Below are positions 1 through 5,195 of a DNA stretch of 5,195 nt, piece after piece. Where the stretch lies: contig JACQFU010000435.1 in assembly GCA_016199905.1 (NCBI GenBank), positions 1 to 5,195 of the forward strand, read 5' to 3'. The stretch comes from Candidatus Wallbacteria bacterium (GTDB taxonomy: Bacteria; Muiribacteriota; UBA6191; JACPRK01). The notes beneath the pieces are model-generated. The model worked only from the letters and a program-made list of their open reading frames with translations, was not told the origin of the DNA and did no database searches. Every line of letters starts with the position of its first letter. Positions within the stretch are counted from its first letter, which is position 1. The position numbers were made by a program, and so were the translations under genes.

Positions 1-1
1 C

Positions 2-1057
2 GGCGTCGATCCGGCCGTGGTGCCCTGGATGCCAGCGGCGCCGCTTCCGCCCGGCGCCCGGCTCTTCGAATCGCCCTCCGAAGCCGTCGAGGCCTACCTG
101 GGCGAAGGTGTAGGAAAGATGCGCCTCTCCCGGCTTCGCGACGAGCTTCTAGGGTCGCTCCGGCGCCGCCGCGTCCGGCTGGAGCAGCGGCTCGAGCGAT
201 TCCTGGAGGACCAGGAGCGCGCACGTGAAGCGGACCTCTTCGAACGCTGGGGCCATCTGCTGCAGGCCAACCCCCAGGCCGCCGGGCCCTACGACTCCAG
301 CGCCAAGTTGCGGGACCTCTTCGAACCCGATGCTCCCGAGATCGAGATCCCCTTGAGACCGGGCCACACGCTTGCCGCCAGCGCCGCATCGCTCTTCAAT
401 CGCGCCCGGCGCTTGCGCCGCACGGCCCCGGCTGCGCGTTTGGCTGAGATGGGTTGTCGCGCCGAACTGGAGCTGGTGGAACAGTGGAGTCGAGACATCC
501 TTCGTATCGCTGACGATGCTCGCGCCGCTCCGCAGGATGCGCTCGCGGACCTGCGTCTGGCGGCGGCCCGCATCCGCGACGCCGGCGTCTCGGCCGAAGT
601 CCCCGCTGCCGGAAAGTCCGGCGGCCGGGGCCGGGGCAGGCGCCAAGAAAGGCCGCGGTTCCGCGAGTTTCGCTCGTCCGACGGGCTGCGCATCCTGGCT
701 GGCCGCACCGACCGCGAGAACGACCAGCTCACGACGCGTGCCGCCCGCCGCGGAGACCTGTGGCTTCACGTGCACGACGCCCCGGGCGCCCACGTGGTCG
801 TGAAGCTCGCCGGGGCCGAGTGCCCTCGGGCGACCCTCGTGGAGGCGGCCCAGATTGCGGCGTTCTACAGCCCCAACCGCTATTCGGCCAAGGCCACGGT
901 TGCCTACACTCGCTCCGAGAACGTGAAGAAGCCCCCCGGCGCTCGGCCGGGCCTGGTCACGCTGCGGTCGTTCCAGACACTCGTCGTCGCCTGCGATGCC
1001 AGCGTTCCGGCGAAGCTGTCGGGCCTGCGGCCGAACGGCGCCGCGGACGCCACCTGA
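2..1057 (+). CDS. rqcH: RqcH-like NFACT family protein, C-terminal part (5' end outside window)
   Basis: Known role of the family: bacterial RqcH binds stalled 50S subunits carrying peptidyl-tRNA in the cytoplasm and recruits tRNA-Ala to add C-terminal alanine tails that mark the peptide for degradation. What is seen: the frame is open from base 2 with no stop, giving 351 codons, so the gene starts upstream. The NFACT-N domain is mostly missing here; full-length relatives run to roughly 550 residues. Counting from base 2, residues about 39-79 are a charged coiled-coil stretch, and about 115-140 carry the segment before the second helix (IPLRPGHTLAASAASLFNRA). Residues 203-219 form a Gly/Arg-rich linker. 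Residues about 220-335 are the NFACT-R domain, with GRTDRENDQLT (234-244) and the hallmark DLWLHVHDAPGAHVVVK (252-268). No NFACT-C domain follows, as is usual in bacteria. The gene is 48 bases from the next, co-directional gene. The family call is firm; tailing activity is inferred, because the DR motif lies outside the window. Confidence 0.9.
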   Translation, partial: GVDPAVVPWMPAAPLPPGARLFESPSEAVEAYLGEGVGKMRLSRLRDELLGSLRRRRVRLEQRLERFLEDQERAREADLFERWGHLLQANPQAAGPYDSSAKLRDLFEPDAPEIEIPLRPGHTLAASAASLFNRARRLRRTAPAARLAEMGCRAELELVEQWSRDILRIADDARAAPQDALADLRLAAARIRDAGVSAEVPAAGKSGGRGRGRRQERPRFREFRSSDGLRILAGRTDRENDQLTTRAARRGDLWLHVHDAPGAHVVVKLAGAECPRATLVEAAQIAAFYSPNRYSAKATVAYTRSENVKKPPGARPGLVTLRSFQTLVVACDASVPAKLSGLRPNGAADAT

Positions 1058-1068
1058 TTTCCTGTCCT

Positions 1069-1097
1069 CCGACACGCAGCCCCGCGTCTGCTATCCT
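1069..1097 (+). promoter_or_regulatory. Sigma70-type promoter with extended -10, directly before the glycosylase gene
   Basis: A -35-like CCGACA (1069-1074, 4 of 6 matches to TTGACA) and a -10-like TATCCT (1092-1097, 4 of 6 matches to TATAAT) are separated by exactly 17 bases. TG at 1089-1090, one base before the -10, gives the extended -10 form TGcTATCCT. The expected start point is near 1104-1106, and the ATG begins at 1106, so the transcript would have almost no leader. No Shine-Dalgarno sequence is present, which fits leaderless initiation. This is a pattern match without expression data. Confidence 0.5.
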
Positions 1098-1105
1098 CCC
1101 GTTCG

Positions 1106-2014
1106 ATGCCGGAGCTTCCCGACATCCTGGTCTACCTCGATGCTCTCGAAGAGCGCGTCGCCGGACAGGCGCTGGAGAGGATCGTCGTCCGTTCGCCGTC
1201 GCTCTTGCGGACCTACGAGCCGCACCACAGCGAAGCCCGCGGCCGCTGCGTCACGGGACTCCGCCGGATCGGCAAGCGGCTCGTGTTAGCGTTGGAGGGC
1301 GATCTCTACCTCGTGCTCCACCTGATGATCGCCGGGCGGCTTCACTGGAAGAAGCCGGGTCAGATGCCGTCCGGAAAGTACGATCACGCTGCCTTCGGTT
1401 TCGAGAAAGGCACGCTGCTCCTGACGGAGTCCTCGACGCGCAAGCGCGCAGAGCTGCACGTGGTGCGCGGCGCGGAGGAGCTGACGCAGTTCGTTCGCGG
1501 AGGGCTGGACGTGCTCGCCTCCGGCCTGGATGCGTTTCGTGACGCACTGCGTCGCGAGAACCACACTTTGAAGAGGGCCCTCACCGACCCTCGCCTGTTC
1601 GACGGGATCGGAAATGCCTATAGCGACGAGATCCTGCACGCCGCAAGGCTCTCGCCCTTGCAGTGGACTTCGCGGCTCGAGGAGGCCGAGATCGAGCGAC
1701 TGCACGCCGTCACGCGCGAGACCCTCCAGATCTGGATCGAGCGTTTGCGGGCCGCGCGCCGTGGCGCATTCCCGGAGAAAGTAACCGCGTTTCGGCCCCA
1801 GATGGCCGTGCACGGCAAGTACCGAAAACCCTGCCCGGCCTGCGGCGCCGCAGTACAGCGAATCCGCTATGCGGACAACGAAACCAACTACTGTCCGCGT
1901 TGTCAGACCGAGGGCCGGCTGCTCGCCGACCGGGCGCTGTCGCGGCTGTTGAAGAACGACTGGCCGCGCACCATCGAGGACCTCGAAGAGATGCAGGAGC
2001 GCCGCCGCTCCTAG
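1106..2014 (+). CDS. Fpg/Nei-family DNA glycosylase/AP lyase (MutM-like, divergent subfamily)
   Basis: Enzymes of this family remove oxidised bases from DNA and cut the abasic site by beta/delta elimination, starting base-excision repair. Seen in the 302-residue product: the N-terminal MPELPD, where Pro2 (after Met removal) is the Schiff-base nucleophile and Glu3 the partner acid. Lys57 (RRIGKRLVLAL) sits at the conserved beta-hairpin lysine. HLMIAGRL (72-79) matches the HLGMxG block. The H2TH region is at about 150-185 with FDGIGNAYSDE (Asn170). The C-terminal zinc finger is Cys243-x2-Cys246-x16-Cys263-x2-Cys266. It differs from classical Fpg: Ile75 replaces the intercalating Met, Arg114 sits where Phe is usual, and Asn258 sits where the zinc-finger Arg is usual. 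About 36 residues also follow the finger, against almost none in E. coli Fpg (269 aa). The glycosylase fold is certain; the damaged base recognised cannot be read off. No RBS precedes the ATG; a promoter abuts it. The stop overlaps the convergent permease stop. Confidence 0.93.
   Translation: MPELPDILVYLDALEERVAGQALERIVVRSPSLLRTYEPHHSEARGRCVTGLRRIGKRLVLALEGDLYLVLHLMIAGRLHWKKPGQMPSGKYDHAAFGFEKGTLLLTESSTRKRAELHVVRGAEELTQFVRGGLDVLASGLDAFRDALRRENHTLKRALTDPRLFDGIGNAYSDEILHAARLSPLQWTSRLEEAEIERLHAVTRETLQIWIERLRAARRGAFPEKVTAFRPQMAVHGKYRKPCPACGAAVQRIRYADNETNYCPRCQTEGRLLADRALSRLLKNDWPRTIEDLEEMQERRRS
1995..2012. terminator. GC-rich hairpin at the convergent gene ends, possible bidirectional transcript end
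   Basis: A perfect 7-bp inverted repeat, AGGAGCG and CGCTCCT, flanks a 4-base loop (CCGC on plus, GCGG on minus). It covers the last codons of the glycosylase and runs into the shared stop tetranucleotide at 2011-2014. The arms fold equally well in RNA from either strand. No T-run follows on either side, so it is not a textbook intrinsic terminator. It could still stabilise 3' ends or mark a factor-dependent end for both convergent transcripts. The geometry is seen; the function is inferred. Confidence 0.35.
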
Positions 2015-3522
2015 CCCAGCGCCTCCCTGCGCCGCGCGATCTCGGCTGCAAGCTGTGCCCGCCGGCGGCTGGCCAGGAAGCAGGCAGCCGAGGCCGCCAC
2101 GCAGAGCAGCAGGATGGAAGTGGTAGCCAAGCCCGGCGGATCGTAGGAATGGTGGGAAGCGCTGACGAGGTTGATCAGCACGAAGGGCGGGTTTGCCAGC
2201 AAGAGCAGCGGAAGGTACTCTTCGAACCGATCCAGCATCGACATCCCGATGCCGAGCGGGCCGAGCGCCGCGAAGAGCAACACCATCAGCGTCAGGAACC
2301 GGGCGTACGCGGGCGCCACCAATCCCAGGTACTCGTGCAATTTGCCGGCGAGCTTGAGCGACAGAAAGATCAGCGCATTGCCCACTACCAGCAGCAACAC
2401 CATCTCCTGCGGCGGAATCGCTCCGCCGAACGTGGGTGACGCCCAGAGCGTCAGCGGCACGGCGTTGGCCAGCATCGCCGTCAGAAGCAAGAACGGAAGC
2501 GGTGAGCCTCTTTCTCCAAAGAGCATTTCTCGCCAGCTTGCGGCTCCACGCCAGAGCTCCAGTTCCGTGCGTTCCCTGTCCGGCGTCAGCAGCAGCCCGC
2601 AGCCCAGCAGCGCCACCAGCAGGATGCTCTGGAACATGGCGATGCCCAGAAGCACGCTCGTGCCGTCGACCCTGATCTCGGCCGGGAAGGAGAGCAGGAA
2701 CGCGAGGCCCGCGCCCATCACGCCCGCATAGCCGATCAGCAGCTGCCGCCGGGTCCACGGAGGCGCGGACGGGTTCTCGAAGTAGCGCGTCACACCGATG
2801 ACACAGGCCAGGGTCCCGAGGGTGTAGAAGAGGAGAGTGATCAGCTCGATGGGGATGCCCACCCCGGCCAGGGGCGGGTAGTAGCGCTCCACAGCCCTCT
2901 GACAGTTCATCAAGTGGAAAAGGGCCGGCACGGGGGTCAAGCCCTCGAGCACGGGCATCGGGCAGCCCGCCAGAACTCCCGTGAGCAGCAGCCCGCCGAT
3001 CATCGCGTTCCCGGAGCCATTGTCGCCCTTGGTGGCGCCCGTGGACATCAGCAGTCCCAGCGCGCAGTAGAAGAGCGAGGCCATCGTGAGGATCGCGAAG
3101 ACCGCCAGCAGCAGCAGCGGGTCGTATCCGCCAAGCAGCACAGCCGCCAAGGCCATGGGCAGGCCCAGCAGGTTGACGAAATGGACCGGCGCCATCAGGC
3201 CGAACAGCTTGCCCAAGGCCAGTTCCACTGGGGAGAGGGCCGTCAGGCGTTGCGAGTCGAGCGTGCCGTTCTCCTTGTCGCGCGCGATGGAGGCCCCGCC
3301 GGCGAGCAATCCCGCGAAGGCCGCGGCGACGAAGTGAAAGGCCATCATGCCGACCAGGAAAGGCTCGGCCAGACGCGCCGGCGCCTCGCCGGCCTGGAAG
3401 CGCGCATAGTGATAGAGCACCCAAAGCCCCGCCATCACCACGTAGCAGGCCACGTGCAGGGCGCCTCGCGGCAAGTCCTTGTCCCCGCGAAGGTTCCTCA
3501 CGAACTCGGCGTTGTCGAACAT
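2011..3522 (-). CDS. ABC-2 type transporter permease, about 12 membrane segments
   Basis: This is the membrane subunit of an exporter, working in the inner membrane with the ATPase encoded just upstream; the substrate is unknown. The product is 503 residues from the ATG at 3522, chosen because GAGGAG lies 6 bases before it. Longer in-frame starts exist (GTG at 3546, ATG at 3600) but lack such a site at good spacing. Hydrophobic segments lie near residues 22-42, 55-75, 109-130, 134-159, 172-187, 222-245, 260-279, 288-313, 342-361, 373-392, 404-425, 437-453 (weak) and 465-485. The loop at 79-106 (IARDKENGTLDSQRLTALSP, then GK at 104-105) is the typical ABC-2 signature 'E..GTL..L..TPls...i..GK'. 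Classical ABC-2 permeases have about 6 segments, so this looks like a double-length form. The tail is basic (SRRR, RRRE). The stop overlaps that of the convergent glycosylase gene by 4 bases. Confidence 0.88.
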   Translation of the reverse strand: MFDNAEFVRNLRGDKDLPRGALHVACYVVMAGLWVLYHYARFQAGEAPARLAEPFLVGMMAFHFVAAAFAGLLAGGASIARDKENGTLDSQRLTALSPVELALGKLFGLMAPVHFVNLLGLPMALAAVLLGGYDPLLLLAVFAILTMASLFYCALGLLMSTGATKGDNGSGNAMIGGLLLTGVLAGCPMPVLEGLTPVPALFHLMNCQRAVERYYPPLAGVGIPIELITLLFYTLGTLACVIGVTRYFENPSAPPWTRRQLLIGYAGVMGAGLAFLLSFPAEIRVDGTSVLLGIAMFQSILLVALLGCGLLLTPDRERTELELWRGAASWREMLFGERGSPLPFLLLTAMLANAVPLTLWASPTFGGAIPPQEMVLLLVVGNALIFLSLKLAGKLHEYLGLVAPAYARFLTLMVLLFAALGPLGIGMSMLDRFEEYLPLLLLANPPFVLINLVSASHHSYDPPGLATTSILLLCVAASAACFLASRRRAQLAAEIARRREALG

Positions 3523-3528
3523 CGCGCG

Positions 3529-3534
3529 CTCCTC
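3529..3534 (-). promoter_or_regulatory. Ribosome binding site of the permease gene
   Basis: GAGGAG on the minus strand, 6 bases before the ATG at 3522. It decides the start: the two upstream in-frame candidates at 3546 and 3600 would add 8 or 26 residues without membrane or family character. Confidence 0.75.
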
Positions 3535-3576
3535 GTTTCCGGCCACCCGGATGTCATCCTTATGAATGTGCCCCAG

Positions 3577-3598
3577 GCCCGTCGGGACCGCAACGGGC
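3577..3598 (-). promoter_or_regulatory. Stem-loop in the ATPase-permease intergenic gap
   Basis: On the minus strand GCCCGTTG and CGACGGGC pair as an 8-bp stem (one G-T wobble) around a 6-base loop, CGGTCC. It lies 15 bases after the ATPase stop and 54 bases before the permease ATG. No T-run follows. It might act as a 3'-end stabiliser of the ATPase message or as a partial attenuator that sets subunit ratio. Function is inference; in GC-rich DNA a stem of this size can occur by chance. Confidence 0.3.
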
Positions 3599-3612
3599 AA
3601 CCTGTGCGCTTT

Positions 3613-4557
3613 TCACGACACCTCCCCGGACGAGCCGCGAAGAAAGATCTCCTCCAGGCCGGCACGACGCTCCTCGAAGGCCGCCATTCGCACGCCAGCT
3701 GCGCTTAGCCCGGCCAGCAGGTCCGCCTGCTCGGAAGCGCCGCCCGAGAAGGTCACCTCGATCCACTCGCCGGCCACCTGAAGCGATACGGTGTGCGGAC
3801 ACTCGCGAACCAGCGCCGCGGCCCGATCCAGCCCCGCCAGAACCCGGACCCGCAGCTGGGTCGCCGCCTTCATCCGTGCCACGATCGACGCGATCCGCCC
3901 CGACTCCACCATCCTGCCCTTCTCCAGGATGCCCACGGAGTTGCAGAAGTCCGACAAGTCCTCCAAGATGTGCGAGCTGATGAGGACCGTTTTTCCCTCC
4001 GCCGCCAGCGACTTGACGATCCCCCGGAAGTCGATGCGCGCCTTCGGATCCAGCCCGCTTGTCGGCTCGTCGAGCAGCAGCAGCGCGGGGTCGTTCATCA
4101 ACGTGCGTCCCAGGCTCAACCGCTGTTTCATCCCGCGCGAGAGGTTGCCGACCGGATCGCCGGCCTTCACCTCCAGCTGCGTGAGCTCCAGCAGATGCTG
4201 CAACCGCTTGCGGCGCACGTCGGCCGGCAGCTTGTAGGCGCGGGCGAAGTACTCCAGATAGTCCCGGACCGTCATCTCCTCGAAGGCGTGCTGGAAATCC
4301 GGCATCCAGCCGATGCGGCGGTGGACTTCCTTGGGATGCGTCTCCAGGTCGAGGCCGTCGATCGAAACCCTGCCGTAGGTCGGCCGCTCCAGCGTGGCCA
4401 GGATGCGCAATAGCGTGGTCTTGCCGGCTCCATTGGGTCCGATGAGGCCGTAGACATCGCCGCGCGCCACCTCCAGGTTCAGGTTTTCGAGCGCCACGTG
4501 GCCGTGGAACTCCTTGCGCAGGTGCTCGGTGCGGATCATCGGTACGGCTTCGGTCAT
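3613..4557 (-). CDS. ABC transporter ATP-binding protein (ABC-2/NatA-CcmA type)
   Basis: This subunit hydrolyses ATP on the cytoplasmic side to drive the permease encoded 90 bases downstream; the pair forms an exporter of unknown substrate. Seen in the 314-residue product: Walker A GPNGAGKT at 40-47, signature LSRGMKQRLSLG at 139-150, Walker B LLLLDE at 159-164, D-loop SGLD at 167-170, and the H-loop His196 (ISSHILED). Two positions depart from the general consensus. Asp87 (GWMPDFQ) occupies the usual Q-loop glutamine, and LSRGM replaces LSGGQ; both recur in a known NatA-like branch. After the ATPase core, residues about 215-314 form a C-terminal domain ending in AGLEEIFLR, like the 'sLEdvFl' end common in this class. 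The ATG at 4557 is chosen because AAGGAG lies 5 bases upstream; Met7 has no such site. The gene is divergent from the methyltransferase gene. Confidence 0.95.
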   Translation of the reverse strand: MTEAVPMIRTEHLRKEFHGHVALENLNLEVARGDVYGLIGPNGAGKTTLLRILATLERPTYGRVSIDGLDLETHPKEVHRRIGWMPDFQHAFEEMTVRDYLEYFARAYKLPADVRRKRLQHLLELTQLEVKAGDPVGNLSRGMKQRLSLGRTLMNDPALLLLDEPTSGLDPKARIDFRGIVKSLAAEGKTVLISSHILEDLSDFCNSVGILEKGRMVESGRIASIVARMKAATQLRVRVLAGLDRAAALVRECPHTVSLQVAGEWIEVTFSGGASEQADLLAGLSAAGVRMAAFEERRAGLEEIFLRGSSGEVS

Positions 4558-4562
4558 CGGGG

Positions 4563-4568
4563 CTCCTT
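4563..4568 (-). promoter_or_regulatory. Ribosome binding site of the ABC ATPase gene
   Basis: AAGGAG on the minus strand, 5 bases before the ATG at 4557. It supports Met1 rather than the internal Met7 as the start. Confidence 0.75.
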
Positions 4569-4573
4569 CAGGC

Positions 4574-4603
4574 TTGTGGCGGCTGGCGCTCCTGAGAGAT
4601 ACT
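4574..4603 (+). promoter_or_regulatory. Possible promoter for the methyltransferase gene
   Basis: TTGTGG (4574-4579) and GATACT (4598-4603, 4 of 6 matches to TATAAT) are 18 bases apart in the 70-base divergent gap. A start near 4610 would leave a leader of about 18 bases containing the AGGAGG site. The match is modest. I found no convincing promoter for the opposite-strand ATPase gene in the same gap. Confidence 0.25.
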
Positions 4604-4612
4604 TCAGCCGAC

Positions 4613-4618
4613 AGGAGG
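4613..4618 (+). promoter_or_regulatory. Ribosome binding site that sets a TTG start for the methyltransferase
   Basis: AGGAGG lies 9 bases before the TTG at 4628, which is in the methyltransferase frame. The ATG at 4621 is only 2 bases from the site and in another frame, so it is too close for efficient use and would not yield the conserved protein. Confidence 0.65.
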
Positions 4619-4627
4619 CGATGCCGC

Positions 4628-5195
4628 TTGCAGCCGATCTACGGACAGTACTCCTACATCCAGCACACTTACGACGCCCAACACGCCGAGACTCCCGACC
4701 TGAAGAAGGACGTCGTCTTCTACACCGAGCTGGCCCTCGAGGCCGGGGGACGCGTCCTGGAGGCCGGCTGCGGCACGGGCCGCGTGCTGCTCGCCATCAA
4801 GAAAGCCGGTATCGATGTCTGGGGTGTCGACCTGTCGGAGGGAATGCTCCAGGAGCTTCGGGCCAAGGCCAAGAGTCTCGGCTTCACCTGCAAACTCCAC
4901 GTAGGAGACTTGCGCAGCTTCAAGCTCGACCGCAAGTTCCGACTCATCATCCTGCCGTTCCGCGTCTTTCAGCACATGCTCTCGCCCCAGGATCAGCTCG
5001 CAGCTCTCGGAAACCTGCGCGAGCACCTGCTCCCCGGGGGGCGCGTGGCGCTCAACATCTTCAATCCCGACGTCCGCCGCCTCACGATGAAAGGCGGGCA
5101 GCCGATGCACGAGGGCACCTTCACTCATCCGGAGACCGGCCGCCGCGTCCATCAGTTCGCGGCCACGGTGCCCGACTGGGCCGAACAGGTCATCC
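4628..5195 (+). CDS. Class I SAM-dependent methyltransferase, N-terminal part (3' end outside window)
   Basis: This is a soluble Rossmann-fold enzyme that moves a methyl group from S-adenosylmethionine to an acceptor that cannot be named here. The first 189 codons are in the window and the frame is still open at the right edge. Counting from TTG at 4628: motif I VLEAGCGTGRVLLAI at 43-57 (SAM-binding glycine loop), acidic ribose-binding Asp68 in VWGVDLSEGML (64-74), motif III-like HVGDLRSFKL at 91-100, then LIILPFRVFQHM at 106-117 (strand 4 region). LLPGGRVALNIFNPD at 134-148 is the post-motif strand. The N-terminal YDAQHAE and DVVFYTELA segments are typical of the Methyltransf_25/11 group, which often act on small molecules. 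The TTG start is chosen because an AGGAGG site lies 9 bases upstream and no ATG or GTG occurs nearby in this frame. It is divergent from the ABC operon. The family call is firm; the substrate is unknown. Confidence 0.88.
   Translation, partial: MQPIYGQYSYIQHTYDAQHAETPDLKKDVVFYTELALEAGGRVLEAGCGTGRVLLAIKKAGIDVWGVDLSEGMLQELRAKAKSLGFTCKLHVGDLRSFKLDRKFRLIILPFRVFQHMLSPQDQLAALGNLREHLLPGGRVALNIFNPDVRRLTMKGGQPMHEGTFTHPETGRRVHQFAATVPDWAEQVI

Noticed and set aside
149..1075. Open frame of 308 codons on the minus strand opposite the RqcH-like gene.
   Set aside because: The plus strand carries clear NFACT-R motifs here; the antisense product has no recognisable domain and no good ribosome binding site was noted.
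1074..1087. ACGC/GCGT hairpin after the RqcH-like gene, considered as its terminator.
   Set aside because: The stem is only 4 bp with no T-run, and it lies within the promoter spacer of the next gene.
3106..3118. Short CAG/AGC triplet repeat (also at about 4074-4084).
   Set aside because: Each encodes a run of leucines on the minus strand (a membrane helix, and the Walker B strand). Codon choice explains the repeat.
1286..3424. A very long open frame (712 codons) on the minus strand crossing the glycosylase gene and most of the permease gene.
   Set aside because: It is antisense to the glycosylase and out of frame with the permease. Its translation is low-complexity Ala/Arg/Gly with no family motif, as expected when high G+C removes stop codons.
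3465..3540. A 19-codon frame (ATG ACA TCC ...) overlapping the permease start, considered as a leader peptide.
   Set aside because: No ribosome binding site at usable spacing and no regulatory residue run; chance explains it.
2914..3708. Plus-strand open frame of 264 codons opposite the permease and the end of the ATPase gene.
   Set aside because: Its Gln/Arg/His-rich translation is the shadow of leucine-rich membrane helices on the other strand; no domain is visible.
4590..4616. Inverted repeat TCCTG...CAGGA, with CTGA...TCAG inside it, in the divergent gap, considered as an operator.
   Set aside because: The arms are only 4-5 bp with wide spacing, and they overlap the ribosome binding site; no regulator gene is adjacent to support an operator.
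4604..5152. Minus-strand open frame of 182 codons opposite the methyltransferase.
   Set aside because: The plus strand shows complete SAM-binding motifs in order, so this is an antisense shadow.

Overview
The window is G+C-rich bacterial chromosomal DNA with G or C at most third codon positions. It holds five protein genes with almost no spare DNA, and two of them run off the ends. No tRNA, rRNA, CRISPR array, insertion sequence or phage gene was seen. The mix of an RqcH/NFACT protein, a divergent Fpg/Nei glycosylase and an ABC-2 exporter in high-GC DNA suggests a soil- or environment-type phylum such as Acidobacteriota, Gemmatimonadota, Myxococcota or a related uncultured lineage. I cannot place it more precisely from sequence alone.

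Layout: (1) bases 2-1057, plus strand, the C-terminal part of an RqcH-like NFACT protein (ribosome quality control), cut by the window's left edge. (2) A 48-base gap with a well-formed sigma70-type promoter whose predicted start point falls almost on the next ATG. (3) 1106-2014, plus, a Fpg/Nei-family DNA glycosylase of a non-canonical subfamily. (4) 2011-3522, minus, an ABC-2 type permease with about 12 membrane segments. Its stop codon shares a CTAG tetranucleotide with the stop of the glycosylase. (5) A 90-base gap with a stem-loop. (6) 3613-4557, minus, the partner ABC ATPase. (7) A 70-base divergent intergenic region. (8) 4628-5195, plus, the start of a class I SAM-dependent methyltransferase, most likely initiated at TTG and cut by the right edge.

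The ATPase and permease form a two-gene exporter operon read leftward, ATPase first. The other genes look like independent units: translation rescue, base-excision repair and a small-molecule-type methyltransferase. I do not see a coherent new multi-gene system. The points worth a second look are local: a probable leaderless glycosylase mRNA, a shared stop tetranucleotide inside a symmetric hairpin, a TTG start masked by a nearer out-of-frame ATG, and family-level departures from consensus in the glycosylase and the ATPase.
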